A stretch of DNA of 28,031 nt, taken from Clostridiaceae bacterium UBA5444. Its GTDB lineage: Bacteria; Bacillota; Clostridia; Clostridiales; Oxobacteraceae. Every line of letters begins with the position of its first letter. Position 1 is the stretch's first letter. The translations under genes were made by a program, and so were the position numbers. The notes below the pieces were generated by a model that was given only the letters and a program-made list of their open reading frames with translations, ran no database searches and was not told the origin of the DNA. Shown piece after piece: positions 1 to 7,517 of the stretch. The DNA lies in contig DIRE01000061.1 in the NCBI GenBank assembly GCA_002426575.1, forward strand, positions 113,141 to 141,171, given 5' to 3'.

Positions 1-54
1 TTTTGTTAATACAAAATATTTTATTAGGACAAAGTACTTCGCAATAAACAAAAA

Positions 55-63
55 AAGGAGGTG
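55..63 (+). promoter_or_regulatory. Shine-Dalgarno of rny, overlapping its only GTG start
   Basis: AAGGAGGTG at 55-63 is a full match to the 3' end of 16S rRNA. The only conventional start codon near it, GTG at 61-63, is the last three bases of this ribosome binding site, so a ribosome docked here could not use it. With normal spacing (8 bases after G61) the codon in place is ATA at 70. There is no other SD upstream, and an in-frame TAG at 25-27 closes the frame. Confidence 0.7.
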
Positions 64-1602
64 TTTTATATACAGGACATTATTATTTATACATTAGTTG
101 GATTAGCTGCCTTCTTTATTGGATATATGGTAAGAAAATATATTGCAGAAAAAAAGATATCAAGTGCTGAAGAGGAAGCTAAGAAAATAGTATCCGAGGC
201 TGAAAAAGACGCAGAATCAACAAAAAGAGAGTCAATTTTAGAGGCTAAGGAAGAGGTTCACAAATTAAGAACAGAATTAGAAAAAGAAACCCGTGAAAGA
301 AGAAATGAACTGCAAAAAATTGAAAGAAGGCTTCTGACAAGAGAAGAAACTCTTGATAAAAAGGGAGAAACTCTTGAACGCAGAGAAGATGGTTTAAACA
401 GAAAGCAAGCAGATATTCAGAAGATGGAAGATGAGGTATCTGAAGTTTATAAAAAGCAAATTCAAGAACTTGAAAGGCTTTCTGGTTTAACTTCTGATGA
501 AGCTAAGGAATTATTACTCAATGATGTCAAAAAGGAAATTAAGCACGAAGCTGCTATGATGATAAAAGATGTTGAATCAAAAGCAAAAGAAGAAGCAGAT
601 AAACGCGCAAAAGAGATTATATCTTATGCAATACAAAGATGCGCTGCTGACCATGTTGCTGAGACAACAGTATCGGTTGTAGCTCTTCCTAATGATGAAA
701 TGAAGGGAAGAATAATTGGTAGAGAGGGAAGAAATATAAGAACCCTTGAAACATTAACAGGTATCGATCTTATAATAGATGATACCCCAGAAGCAGTAAT
801 CTTATCTGGATTTGATCCAATTAGGAGAGAAGTAGCAAGAATAGCACTAGAAAAGCTTATTTCTGATGGAAGGATTCATCCAGCAAGAATTGAGGAAATG
901 GTTGAAAAGGCTAAAAAAGAGGTTGATGATGATATTAAAGAAGAGGGAGAACAGGCCACATTTGAAACAAGTGTCCATGGACTGCATCCAGAACTTATTA
1001 AACTATTAGGAAGATTGAAATATAGAACAAGTTATGGCCAGAATGTACTAAAACATTCTATAGAGGTAAGTCACCTAGCTGGTTTAATGGCTGCAGAGCT
1101 TGGAGCGGATGTTGCGCTGGCTAAACGTGCAGGATTGCTGCATGATATAGGTAAAGCAGTAGATCATGAGGTGGAAGGCCCTCACGTAAATATAGGGGCT
1201 GATATTGCAAAGAAATATCATGAATCGCCAAATGTAGTACATGCAATTCAAGCTCATCATAATGATATAGAACCTCAAACAGTTGAGGCAGTTCTTGTAC
1301 AGGCTGCAGATGCTATATCAGCAGCAAGGCCTGGAGCAAGGAGAGAAACTTTAGAAGCGTATATAAAAAGACTTGAAACCCTTGAGAACATTGCAAATTC
1401 TTTTGAAGGCGTAGAAAAATCTTATGCTATTCAAGCTGGCAGAGAAATAAGAATAATGGTTAAACCAGATGTCGTTGATGATGTAGAATCTGTTCAGATG
1501 GCAAGAGATATAGTCAAAAAGATTGAAAATGAACTTGAATACCCTGGACAGATAAAAGTTAATGTTATCAGAGAGACAAGAGCAATAGAATATGCAAAAT
1601 AA
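61..1602 (+). CDS. rny: Ribonuclease Y
   Basis: RNase Y is the membrane-anchored endoribonuclease that starts mRNA decay in Firmicutes. The 513-residue protein has the full family layout: a membrane helix at about residues 8-24, a long charged coiled coil to about 190, a KH RNA-binding domain with GRIIGREGRNIRTLE at 216-230, and an HD phosphohydrolase domain with the His-Asp pair at 361-362 (LLHDIGKAVDHE). Length is normal. The gene is followed by an intrinsic terminator and spoVS, as in many clostridia. The coordinates use the GTG at 61, but that codon lies inside the Shine-Dalgarno; true initiation is more likely at ATA 70, which would remove three residues and still leave a short lead into the membrane helix. 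Identity is certain, the start is not. Confidence 0.97.
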   Translation: MFYIQDIIIYTLVGLAAFFIGYMVRKYIAEKKISSAEEEAKKIVSEAEKDAESTKRESILEAKEEVHKLRTELEKETRERRNELQKIERRLLTREETLDKKGETLERREDGLNRKQADIQKMEDEVSEVYKKQIQELERLSGLTSDEAKELLLNDVKKEIKHEAAMMIKDVESKAKEEADKRAKEIISYAIQRCAADHVAETTVSVVALPNDEMKGRIIGREGRNIRTLETLTGIDLIIDDTPEAVILSGFDPIRREVARIALEKLISDGRIHPARIEEMVEKAKKEVDDDIKEEGEQATFETSVHGLHPELIKLLGRLKYRTSYGQNVLKHSIEVSHLAGLMAAELGADVALAKRAGLLHDIGKAVDHEVEGPHVNIGADIAKKYHESPNVVHAIQAHHNDIEPQTVEAVLVQAADAISAARPGARRETLEAYIKRLETLENIANSFEGVEKSYAIQAGREIRIMVKPDVVDDVESVQMARDIVKKIENELEYPGQIKVNVIRETRAIEYAK

Positions 1603-1684
1603 ATCTTTGCTACAAAAATAAATACTTGAAGACGCAAAACCTTTATTGTAATATTTCTAAATAAAACATTAAATTGTCAATAAA

Positions 1685-1715
1685 AAATCCTATAGATAAT
1701 CTATAGGATTTTTTT
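1685..1715 (+). terminator. Rho-independent terminator after rny
   Basis: Perfect 12-bp stem, AAATCCTATAGA (1685-1696) against TCTATAGGATTT (1700-1711), with a TAA loop and a T run to 1715. It lies about 80 bases after the rny stop and separates rny from spoVS. Confidence 0.85.
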
Positions 1716-1760
1716 AAAATATAATATTTATGATTTAAAACATAAAATTTTATAAAAAAA

Positions 1761-1787
1761 GGAGGATATTTTTTACTTATGTAGAAT
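1761..1787 (+). promoter_or_regulatory. Candidate sigma-H promoter of spoVS
   Basis: The sequence fits the Bacillus sigma-H consensus RnAGGAWWW-N11/12-RnnGAAT: GGAGGATAT at 1761-1769, an 11-base spacer, and GTAGAAT at 1781-1787. In B. subtilis spoVS is transcribed by sigma-H, so position and gene agree. The GGAGG within the -35 resembles a ribosome binding site, but no reading frame follows it. A leader of about 135 bases would result. Confidence 0.6.
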
Positions 1788-1804
1788 TAGTTACTATGAT
1801 AAGT

Positions 1805-1879
1805 AATGGTTTCCTATTAAATTAAATATATTTAGGATAGGAATCATTATAGATGCGCATTTTTACAATATATCCTAAA
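1805..1879 (+). repeat. Competing inverted repeats in the spoVS leader
   Basis: AATGGTTTCCTAT (1805-1817) pairs, with one bulge, with ATAGGAATCATT (1837-1848). TTTAGGATA (1831-1839) pairs perfectly with TATCCTAAA (1871-1879). The two stems share bases 1837-1839, so they cannot both form fully. They lie between the candidate promoter and the spoVS ribosome binding site. Whether they act in RNA or as protein sites cannot be told from the sequence. Confidence 0.4.
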
Positions 1880-1928
1880 TTGCGCTTTCTGTATTATCTA
1901 AATAATATATACATGGAGGGTAATAAAA

Positions 1929-2189
1929 ATGGAGGTATTAAAAGTTTCAGCAAAGTCAAATCCAAATTCTGTAGCTGGCGCATTAGCTGGGGTTTTAAGA
2001 GAAAGAGGGGAGGCAGAAATACAGGCAATAGGCGCAGGAGCAATAAATCAAGCTGTAAAGGCAATTGCTATAGCTAGAGGATTTGTTGCACCAGGAGGAA
2101 TCGATTTAATCTGTATACCTGCTTTTACAGACATACAGATCGATGGAGAAGAAAGGACGGCCATAAAGTTTATAGTAGAACCAAGATAG
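1929..2189 (+). CDS. spoVS: Stage V sporulation protein S
   Basis: SpoVS is a small, strongly conserved cytoplasmic protein of the Alba-like fold that influences entry into sporulation and cortex/coat assembly. The 86 residues match the family over the whole length, including MEVLKVSAKSNPNSVAGALA at the N-terminus and the IQAIGAGAINQAVKAIAIAR core (32-51), and length is typical. ATG 1929 follows GGAGGG at a spacing of about 8. An overlapping frame starting at 1853 is a shadow. The gene stands alone between two terminators and behind a candidate sigma-H promoter, consistent with early-sporulation control, although spoVS homologues also occur in non-sporulating bacteria. Confidence 0.96.
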   Translation: MEVLKVSAKSNPNSVAGALAGVLRERGEAEIQAIGAGAINQAVKAIAIARGFVAPGGIDLICIPAFTDIQIDGEERTAIKFIVEPR

Positions 2190-2196
2190 ACTACAT

Positions 2197-2226
2197 ACCT
2201 GCTTATTAATTATAGGCAGGTTTTTT
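2197..2226 (+). terminator. Intrinsic terminator after spoVS
   Basis: ACCTGC (2197-2202) pairs with GCAGGT (2216-2221) and is followed by six T. The stem is short and the ribosome binding site of the next gene starts three bases later, so read-through into the PHP-proB-proA genes is likely; I see no separate promoter for them. Confidence 0.65.
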
Positions 2227-2244
2227 ATAGGGGTGATAATTGAA

Positions 2245-3078
2245 ATGGAATACGCAGATTTACATATTCATTCAACAGCTTCTGATGGAATGCTTAAGCC
2301 AGAAGAAGTAATAGATTGGGCAATAAAAAAAGGACTTAAGGCAATTTCAATAACAGATCATGATGATGTATCTCAAATAGAGACATCATTGGAATATGCG
2401 TCAAAAAAAGGGTTTGAATTAATACCTGGCATTGAACTTAGTACTGAATATAGCGGGACTGAAGTTCATATGCTTGGGTACTTTTTTAATTATAAAGATA
2501 AAGAGCTGATAGACTTTTTAAATAAATTAAAGGATTCTAGAACTGAAAGAGCTAAAAAGATGGTAAAGAAATTAAACAATCTTGGATATAATATTGATTT
2601 TGAGGATATAAAGGATAATAAAACAATAGGAAGGCCTCATATTGCAAGAGAGATGATAAAAAAAGGGTACTGTAAAAGCATGGAGGAGGTATTTGATAGA
2701 TTCTTAGGTTATGGGAAGGCAGCATATGTAGAAAGATATAAATTATCCCCCTTTGAAGCCCTAGAAAAGATTAAAAAGTGTGGTGGAGTTGTATCCTTAG
2801 CCCACCCAGGGCTTATAGAGCATATAAATAAAGAGGTGCTTATAAAGAGATTAGTAGACTGGGGACTTGATGGTATTGAGGTTTACCATACTAAGCATAC
2901 AAAACAGGATGTAGAATATTTTGAAAGGCTCGTTAATAAATACAATTTAATACCTACTGGAGGAAGCGACTGCCACGGAGACTTAGTAGATGGAGAACCA
3001 AGACTTGGAGATACAACTATACCATATAATAGTGTTACCATGTTGAAGAAATTGTCGTATAATAATATAAAAAGATAA
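2245..3078 (+). CDS. PHP-domain metal-dependent phosphoesterase (TrpH/YciV type)
   Basis: A 277-residue single-domain PHP protein. Family members of this size include 3',5'-nucleoside bisphosphate phosphatases and the 5'-3' exoribonuclease RNase AM (YciV/TrpH). Metal-ligand motifs are intact: DLHIHSTASDG (5-15), ITDHD (36-40), PGIE (61-64), H75, LAHPG (185-189) and SDCHG (241-245). I use ATG 2245, about 9 bases after AGGGGTGAT; the GTG at 2233 lies inside that ribosome binding site. proB begins 14 bases after the stop, so it probably shares a transcript with proB-proA, though no proline-related role is known for the family. The substrate is not decided by the sequence: small nucleotide or RNA end are both possible. 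Confidence 0.88.
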   Translation: MEYADLHIHSTASDGMLKPEEVIDWAIKKGLKAISITDHDDVSQIETSLEYASKKGFELIPGIELSTEYSGTEVHMLGYFFNYKDKELIDFLNKLKDSRTERAKKMVKKLNNLGYNIDFEDIKDNKTIGRPHIAREMIKKGYCKSMEEVFDRFLGYGKAAYVERYKLSPFEALEKIKKCGGVVSLAHPGLIEHINKEVLIKRLVDWGLDGIEVYHTKHTKQDVEYFERLVNKYNLIPTGGSDCHGDLVDGEPRLGDTTIPYNSVTMLKKLSYNNIKR

Positions 3079-3092
3079 ATGGAGTGATCATC

Positions 3093-3875
3093 TTGGCAGA
3101 GTATAAAAGAATAATTGTAAAAATAGGTTCATCAAGTCTAACTCATAAAAATGGAAAACTTAATCTATCAAGAATAGATAAGCTTGCCATGGTTCTATCT
3201 GATTTAGCAAATCAAGGTAAAGAAGTAGTCTTAGTATCATCTGGTGCTATTTGCACTGGTATGAGTAGGCTTGGACTAGAGAAAAAGCCAGAGGATATAG
3301 CAGTAAAACAGGCAATGGCAGCAGTAGGACAAGGAATGCTTTTACATATATATGAAAAGTTTTTTGCTGAATATGGACGCATAGTGGCACAAATATTAAT
3401 AACAAAAGAAGATATTAAATGTGAAGAGAGAAATACAAATGCTAAAAATACATTTAATTCTCTTTTAGGGTATGGAGTTATACCAATTGTTAATGAAAAT
3501 GATACTATTGCAACCCATGAAATTAAAATAGGCGATAATGATATGCTTTCAGCGTATGTTGCAAAGCTAACCTACGCTGATTTACTAATAATACTATCAG
3601 ACGTGGATGGGCTTTATGATAGGGATCCTAAAGAGGATGGCGCCCAAATAATACATGAAGTCAATTGTATAGATTGTGAAATAGAAGAGCATGCAAAAGG
3701 TGCAGGAACCAGATTTGGTACTGGAGGAATGAAAACTAAGATAAATGCAGCTAAGCTTGCAATGGATTCTAATATTGTTACGGTAATAGCAAATGGAAAT
3801 GATCCTTCTATAATATATGACATAATATCAGGTAAAAGAAAAGGTACAATTTTTACTAAAAAGGAGGAAAAATAG
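3093..3875 (+). CDS. proB: Glutamate 5-kinase, short form without PUA domain
   Basis: ProB phosphorylates L-glutamate with ATP, the first committed step of proline synthesis. The 260-residue protein is the amino-acid-kinase domain alone: KIGSSSLTH (10-18), LVSSGAICTGMSRL (47-60), NENDTIATHEIKIGDND (134-150) and LSDVDGLYDRDPK (168-180), then the glycine-rich GTRFGTGGMKTK loop. It stops where the C-terminal PUA domain of longer enzymes (about 370 residues) would start; this short form is normal in many clostridia. I choose TTG 3093 (MAEYKRIIVK), 6-7 bases after GGAGTG; a GTG at 3084 sits inside that site. The stop overlaps the proA start by one base, so the two are translationally coupled. Confidence 0.95.
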   Translation: MAEYKRIIVKIGSSSLTHKNGKLNLSRIDKLAMVLSDLANQGKEVVLVSSGAICTGMSRLGLEKKPEDIAVKQAMAAVGQGMLLHIYEKFFAEYGRIVAQILITKEDIKCEERNTNAKNTFNSLLGYGVIPIVNENDTIATHEIKIGDNDMLSAYVAKLTYADLLIILSDVDGLYDRDPKEDGAQIIHEVNCIDCEIEEHAKGAGTRFGTGGMKTKINAAKLAMDSNIVTVIANGNDPSIIYDIISGKRKGTIFTKKEEK

Positions 3876-5122
3876 TGGAAAATATTTTAAACATATGTAG
3901 TAAATCTAAAGAGGCATCAACTGTTTTATCTCAAGCATCAACAAAAGTTAAAAATGAATGTTTAAAGAACATGATATTTTATTTAAAACAGGATAAAGAT
4001 TATATTATTGCAGAAAATAAAAAAGATATTGATATAGCCATAAAAAAAGGCATTCCAGACCCCATGATTGATAGGTTGGAATTAAACGAGAAAAGGCTTG
4101 CATCAGTTATAGAAGGCATAGAGCAGGTAATTAACCTTAAAGACCCTATAGGGGAAGTAATGCATATGGACAAGATGCCTAATGGCTTACTAATAGGCCA
4201 AATGAGGGTGTCTATAGGTGTTATAGGGATTATATATGAATCTAGGCCAAATGTAACTGTAGATGCAGCGTGTCTTTGTATTAAGTCAGGAAATGCTGTT
4301 GTACTTCGCGGGGGAAGTGATGCTATAAATTCTAACATCGCTTTAGTTAAGTCTTTAAAAAAGGCATTAGGAAAGTCAGGCCTTCCAACGGATACTATTG
4401 CAATAATAGAAGATACATCAAGGGATGCTGTTAACTATTTTATGAAGATGAATGAATATGTTGACGTTTTGATCCCAAGAGGGGGAGCAGGACTGATAAA
4501 ATCTACTATTGAAAACTCAACAATACCTGTAATACAGACAGGAGTTGGCAACTGCCACATATACGTGGATGAGCATGCTGATTTAAATATGGCAGAGAAG
4601 ATTGTAGTCAATGCAAAGGTAAGTAGACCAGGAGTGTGCAATGCCGCTGAAAAGCTTTTAGTTCATAAAGATATTGCAGAAGAGTTCCTCCCTAAAATAG
4701 TAAATTCTTTAAATAAACATGGAGTTGAAATAAGGGGATGCCAAAATACAAGAAAGATAGCTGGGAATATTAAAGAAGCCACGGATGATGATTGGGGAGA
4801 AGAATACCTTGATTATATAATCGCTATAAAAGTAGTAGACTCAATACAAGAGGCAGTACACCATATAAATAGATATGGAACCAAACATTCTGAAGCAATT
4901 ATTACTGAAAACTATACTAACGCTCAAAAATTTCTATCTGAAGTAGATGCTGCTGCAGTATATGTAAACGCCTCTACAAGATTTACTGATGGATATGAAT
5001 TTGGTCTTGGAGCTGAAATTGGTATAAGCACACAAAAGATTCATGCAAGAGGGCCTATGGGACTTAAAGAATTAACAACTACAAAGTATATTATATACGG
5101 TAATGGCCAAACAAGAGAATAA
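3875..5122 (+). CDS. proA: Glutamate-5-semialdehyde dehydrogenase (gamma-glutamyl phosphate reductase)
   Basis: ProA reduces gamma-glutamyl phosphate with NADPH to glutamate semialdehyde, which cyclises to the ProC substrate. The 415 residues are the usual full length. The aldehyde-dehydrogenase fold is recognisable from ESRPNVTVDAACLCIKSGNA and VLRGGSDA, and the catalytic cysteine is C255 in SRPGVCNAAEKL. The C-terminal FGLGAEIGISTQKIHARGPM block is also present. The start is GTG 3875, overlapping the proB stop (TAGTG), 7 bases after AAGGAGG. ProA labile-intermediate transfer from ProB agrees with this tight coupling. No terminator follows the gene before the purB promoter region. Confidence 0.96.
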   Translation: MENILNICSKSKEASTVLSQASTKVKNECLKNMIFYLKQDKDYIIAENKKDIDIAIKKGIPDPMIDRLELNEKRLASVIEGIEQVINLKDPIGEVMHMDKMPNGLLIGQMRVSIGVIGIIYESRPNVTVDAACLCIKSGNAVVLRGGSDAINSNIALVKSLKKALGKSGLPTDTIAIIEDTSRDAVNYFMKMNEYVDVLIPRGGAGLIKSTIENSTIPVIQTGVGNCHIYVDEHADLNMAEKIVVNAKVSRPGVCNAAEKLLVHKDIAEEFLPKIVNSLNKHGVEIRGCQNTRKIAGNIKEATDDDWGEEYLDYIIAIKVVDSIQEAVHHINRYGTKHSEAIITENYTNAQKFLSEVDAAAVYVNASTRFTDGYEFGLGAEIGISTQKIHARGPMGLKELTTTKYIIYGNGQTRE

Positions 5123-5145
5123 ACGTATATTATCTATTAAAGTTA

Positions 5146-5154
5146 TGGTATACT
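5146..5154 (+). promoter_or_regulatory. Extended -10 promoter of purB
   Basis: TGGTATACT is an extended -10 element (TGn followed by TATACT). The matching -35 position, 5126-5131 (TATATT), is poor, as often seen with extended -10 promoters. It would give a leader of about 65 bases ending at the AAGGAG of purB. Confidence 0.5.
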
Positions 5155-5175
5155 ATGCTTATATATGAACTATAT

Positions 5176-5199
5176 CGTATATTAAGTCTATAATATACG
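5176..5199 (+). repeat. Inverted repeat CGTATATTA/TAATATACG in the purB leader
   Basis: Perfect 9-bp arms at 5176-5184 and 5191-5199 with a 6-base loop. A third copy of the left arm, CGTATATTA, occurs at 5124-5132 just upstream of the promoter. The arrangement suits either an operator bound at two places or an RNA hairpin in the leader. It does not look like the CGAA-containing PurR boxes known from Bacillus. Confidence 0.45.
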
Positions 5200-5225
5200 G
5201 ATATTTGTTAAAGGAGATGTAGCAT

Positions 5226-6656
5226 ATGCATGATGTGTATGAAAACCCGCTTGTTAAGAGATATTCAAGCAAAGAAATGTCAGAGATTTTTTCCCCAGAT
5301 AAAAAGTTTAGGACATGGAGAGAGCTTTGGATAGCTCTTGCTGAATCAGAGAAAGAATTAGGCCTTAATATAACTGATGAGCAAATAAATGAAATGAGAA
5401 AGTATAAAGATGATATTAATTATGATGTAGCAGAAAACAGAGAGAAAGAAATAAGACATGATGTAATGTCTCATGTATATTCCTATGGTGTGCAATGCCC
5501 TAAAGCAAAACCAATTATACATTTAGGCGCTACAAGCTGCTATGTAGGAGATAATACAGACCTTATTTTAATGAAAGAAGCACTTGCTATTATTAAGTAT
5601 AAATTAATAAATGTACTATCAGAATTAAAAAAGTTTGCATTAAAGTATAAAGATACTCCAACCCTTTCATTTACTCACCTTCAGCCTGCACAGCTTTCTA
5701 CTGTAGGTAAAAGAGCATGCCTTTGGATGCAGGATCTGTTTATGGATTTAGATCTCATTGAGTTTGAGTTAAATAATATGAAGTTTCTTGGTGTAAAAGG
5801 TACTACAGGGACTCAGGCAAGCTTTATGGAGTTATTTGATGGAGACGATGATAAGGTTAAGGCTCTTGATAGAATGGTTACAGAAAAGATGGGCTTTAAA
5901 GAATGTTTCCCGGTTACAGGGCAAACATATCCTAGAAAAGTAGATAGCAGGATACTTGATGTGCTATCCCAGATAGCCCAAAGTGCATATAAATTTAGCA
6001 ATGATATAAGAATACTTCAAAGCATGAAGGAAATTGAAGAACCCTTTGAAAAAAGCCAAATAGGTTCATCTGCCATGGCATATAAGAGAAACCCAATGAG
6101 AAGCGAGAGGATATCATCTCTTTCAAGGTTTATAATAATAACTGCCATGAACCCTGCAATTACCGCATCTACTCAGTGCTTTGAAAGAACACTTGATGAT
6201 TCTGCAAACAAAAGGATAACTATACCTGAAGCATTTATGGCATGCGATGGGATACTGAACCTTTATATGAACGTTGTAGACGGTCTTGTAGTATATGAAA
6301 AGGTAATAAACCAACATATTTTAAATGAACTTCCTTTTATGGCCACGGAAAATATATTGATGGAAGCCGTTAAAAGGGGAGGGGATAGGCAAGAGCTACA
6401 TGAAAGAATAAGGATCCATTCTATGGAAGCTGGCAAAGCCGTAAAGGTGGAAGGATTACCTAATGACCTGATTGATAGAATTATAAATGACGATTCTTTT
6501 AATATAGATAAAGATGAAATACTATCTATGCTAAAACCTGAAAACTTCATTGGCCGTTCACCAAAACAAGTAACTGAATTTATTGATCAATATATAGATC
6601 CTGTTTTAGAAAAATACAAATCACAGTTAGGAATTGAAGTTGAAATCAATGTGTAA
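5226..6656 (+). CDS. purB: Adenylosuccinate lyase
   Basis: PurB catalyses two fumarate-releasing steps of purine synthesis: SAICAR to AICAR and adenylosuccinate to AMP. The 476-residue protein belongs to the fumarase/aspartase superfamily. Conserved blocks are EIRHDVMSHV (75-84), HLGATSCYVGDN (99-110), TLSFTHLQPAQLS with the catalytic histidine H151, and the flexible signature loop GSSAMAYKRNP (280-290), where the family more often has SSAMPYKRNP. The length matches the long clostridial form. ATG 5226 follows AAGGAG at 5211-5216. It stands alone from other pur genes, behind its own candidate promoter and inverted repeat, and has no clear terminator before the MerR gene. Confidence 0.96.
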   Translation: MHDVYENPLVKRYSSKEMSEIFSPDKKFRTWRELWIALAESEKELGLNITDEQINEMRKYKDDINYDVAENREKEIRHDVMSHVYSYGVQCPKAKPIIHLGATSCYVGDNTDLILMKEALAIIKYKLINVLSELKKFALKYKDTPTLSFTHLQPAQLSTVGKRACLWMQDLFMDLDLIEFELNNMKFLGVKGTTGTQASFMELFDGDDDKVKALDRMVTEKMGFKECFPVTGQTYPRKVDSRILDVLSQIAQSAYKFSNDIRILQSMKEIEEPFEKSQIGSSAMAYKRNPMRSERISSLSRFIIITAMNPAITASTQCFERTLDDSANKRITIPEAFMACDGILNLYMNVVDGLVVYEKVINQHILNELPFMATENILMEAVKRGGDRQELHERIRIHSMEAGKAVKVEGLPNDLIDRIINDDSFNIDKDEILSMLKPENFIGRSPKQVTEFIDQYIDPVLEKYKSQLGIEVEINV

Positions 6657-6690
6657 ACCAAAGATGCAAAAAATCCTCTTACGTAACCCC

Positions 6691-6721
6691 TTGCTTATGA
6701 CGTTGCGTAATCATGTAGTAT
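6691..6721 (+). promoter_or_regulatory. MerR-type promoter with 19-base spacer
   Basis: TTGCTT (6691-6696) and TAGTAT (6716-6721) are separated by 19 bases, the overlong spacing typical of promoters activated by MerR proteins. An imperfect dyad, TTACGTAAC (6679-6687) against GTTGCGTAA (6702-6710), overlaps it. This suggests autoregulation by the gene just downstream. Confidence 0.45.
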
Positions 6722-6742
6722 AAGAGCAAGGAGGTGATTTCT

Positions 6743-7468
6743 ATGCCGCAATACACAACCGGGGAATTGGCAAAACTGTGTAACATTACTGTTCGGACAG
6801 TGCAGTTCTATGATACAAAAGATTTGTTAAAGCCCTCGGAACTTACAGAGGGGGGACGGCGTCTGTATTCCGATGACGACCTTAATAGACTCCGTTTTAT
6901 CTGTATGCTAAAAGCTCTCGGATTAACTCTTGGAACAATAAAAGGAACACTAGACAGCGATAATTCTACGAAAGTGCTCCTTTTATTGCTTGATGAGCAA
7001 GCTAAGCAGATTGACGGCGAAATCCAAGACAGGCAGAAGCAATTAGAATCCATTAAAGTTGTAAAAGACAATATACACAGCACGGGCAAAATCACGGTTA
7101 ATTCAATTCGCGACATAGAACACATTATGGAGAGTAAAAAAGTACTTAAAAAAACGCACTTAACCATGCTTGCCGTAGGCTTATTGATGGATGTCATATT
7201 AGTTGTTACGGTTATTATTTGGATTGCAAAAGGGCTATGGCTGCCATTTGCAATTGGAATGTCATTTGTTATATTAATGGGAGTTATGATTACACGAATG
7301 TACTATATGAATACCGAATACATCTGTGCGGAATGTAACACAAAATTCAGACCGGTATTATCAAAATTTTTATTTTCCAATCATACGCCCAAAACAAGAA
7401 AATTGACCTGCCCGCATTGTGGTTATACAGGATATTGTGTTGAGATTGGCGCAGAGAGAGAGTCTTAA
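6743..7468 (+). CDS. MerR-family regulator with two membrane helices and a zinc ribbon
   Basis: The 241 residues fall into four parts. Residues 4-72 are a MerR winged helix-turn-helix (TTGELAKLCNITVRTVQFYD and GGRRLYSDDDLNRLRFI). Residues 78-112 are the family's dimerising coiled coil. Two hydrophobic helices follow at about 140-161 and 166-185. The C-terminus carries a zinc-ribbon pattern, CAEC (195-198) and CPHC (223-226). It therefore seems to be a membrane-tethered regulator; signal and target are unknown and no target gene is adjacent apart from itself. ATG 6743 is chosen because GTG 6734 lies inside the AAGGAGGTGAT ribosome binding site. The gene uses more G/C-ending codons than its neighbours and is bounded by a GC-rich hairpin, which suggests acquisition by transfer. 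Confidence 0.85.
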   Translation: MPQYTTGELAKLCNITVRTVQFYDTKDLLKPSELTEGGRRLYSDDDLNRLRFICMLKALGLTLGTIKGTLDSDNSTKVLLLLLDEQAKQIDGEIQDRQKQLESIKVVKDNIHSTGKITVNSIRDIEHIMESKKVLKKTHLTMLAVGLLMDVILVVTVIIWIAKGLWLPFAIGMSFVILMGVMITRMYYMNTEYICAECNTKFRPVLSKFLFSNHTPKTRKLTCPHCGYTGYCVEIGAERES

Positions 7469-7481
7469 GCCACAAAATCAG

Positions 7482-7517
7482 AAGGCACTCCACGGATGTA
7501 ATTCCGCGGAGTGCCTT
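7482..7517 (+). terminator. GC-rich hairpin after the MerR gene
   Basis: AAGGCACTCC (7482-7491) pairs with GGAGTGCCTT (7508-7517); after one A/C mismatch, CGGA pairs with TCCG, leaving a 6-base loop. The stem is strong and unusually GC-rich for this genome, but no T run follows, so it may act as a terminator only in part or protect the 3' end. Confidence 0.5.

Noticed and set aside
1853..2077. 74-codon frame overlapping the start of spoVS
   Set aside because: It is read in a different frame across the conserved spoVS gene and has no ribosome binding site of its own.
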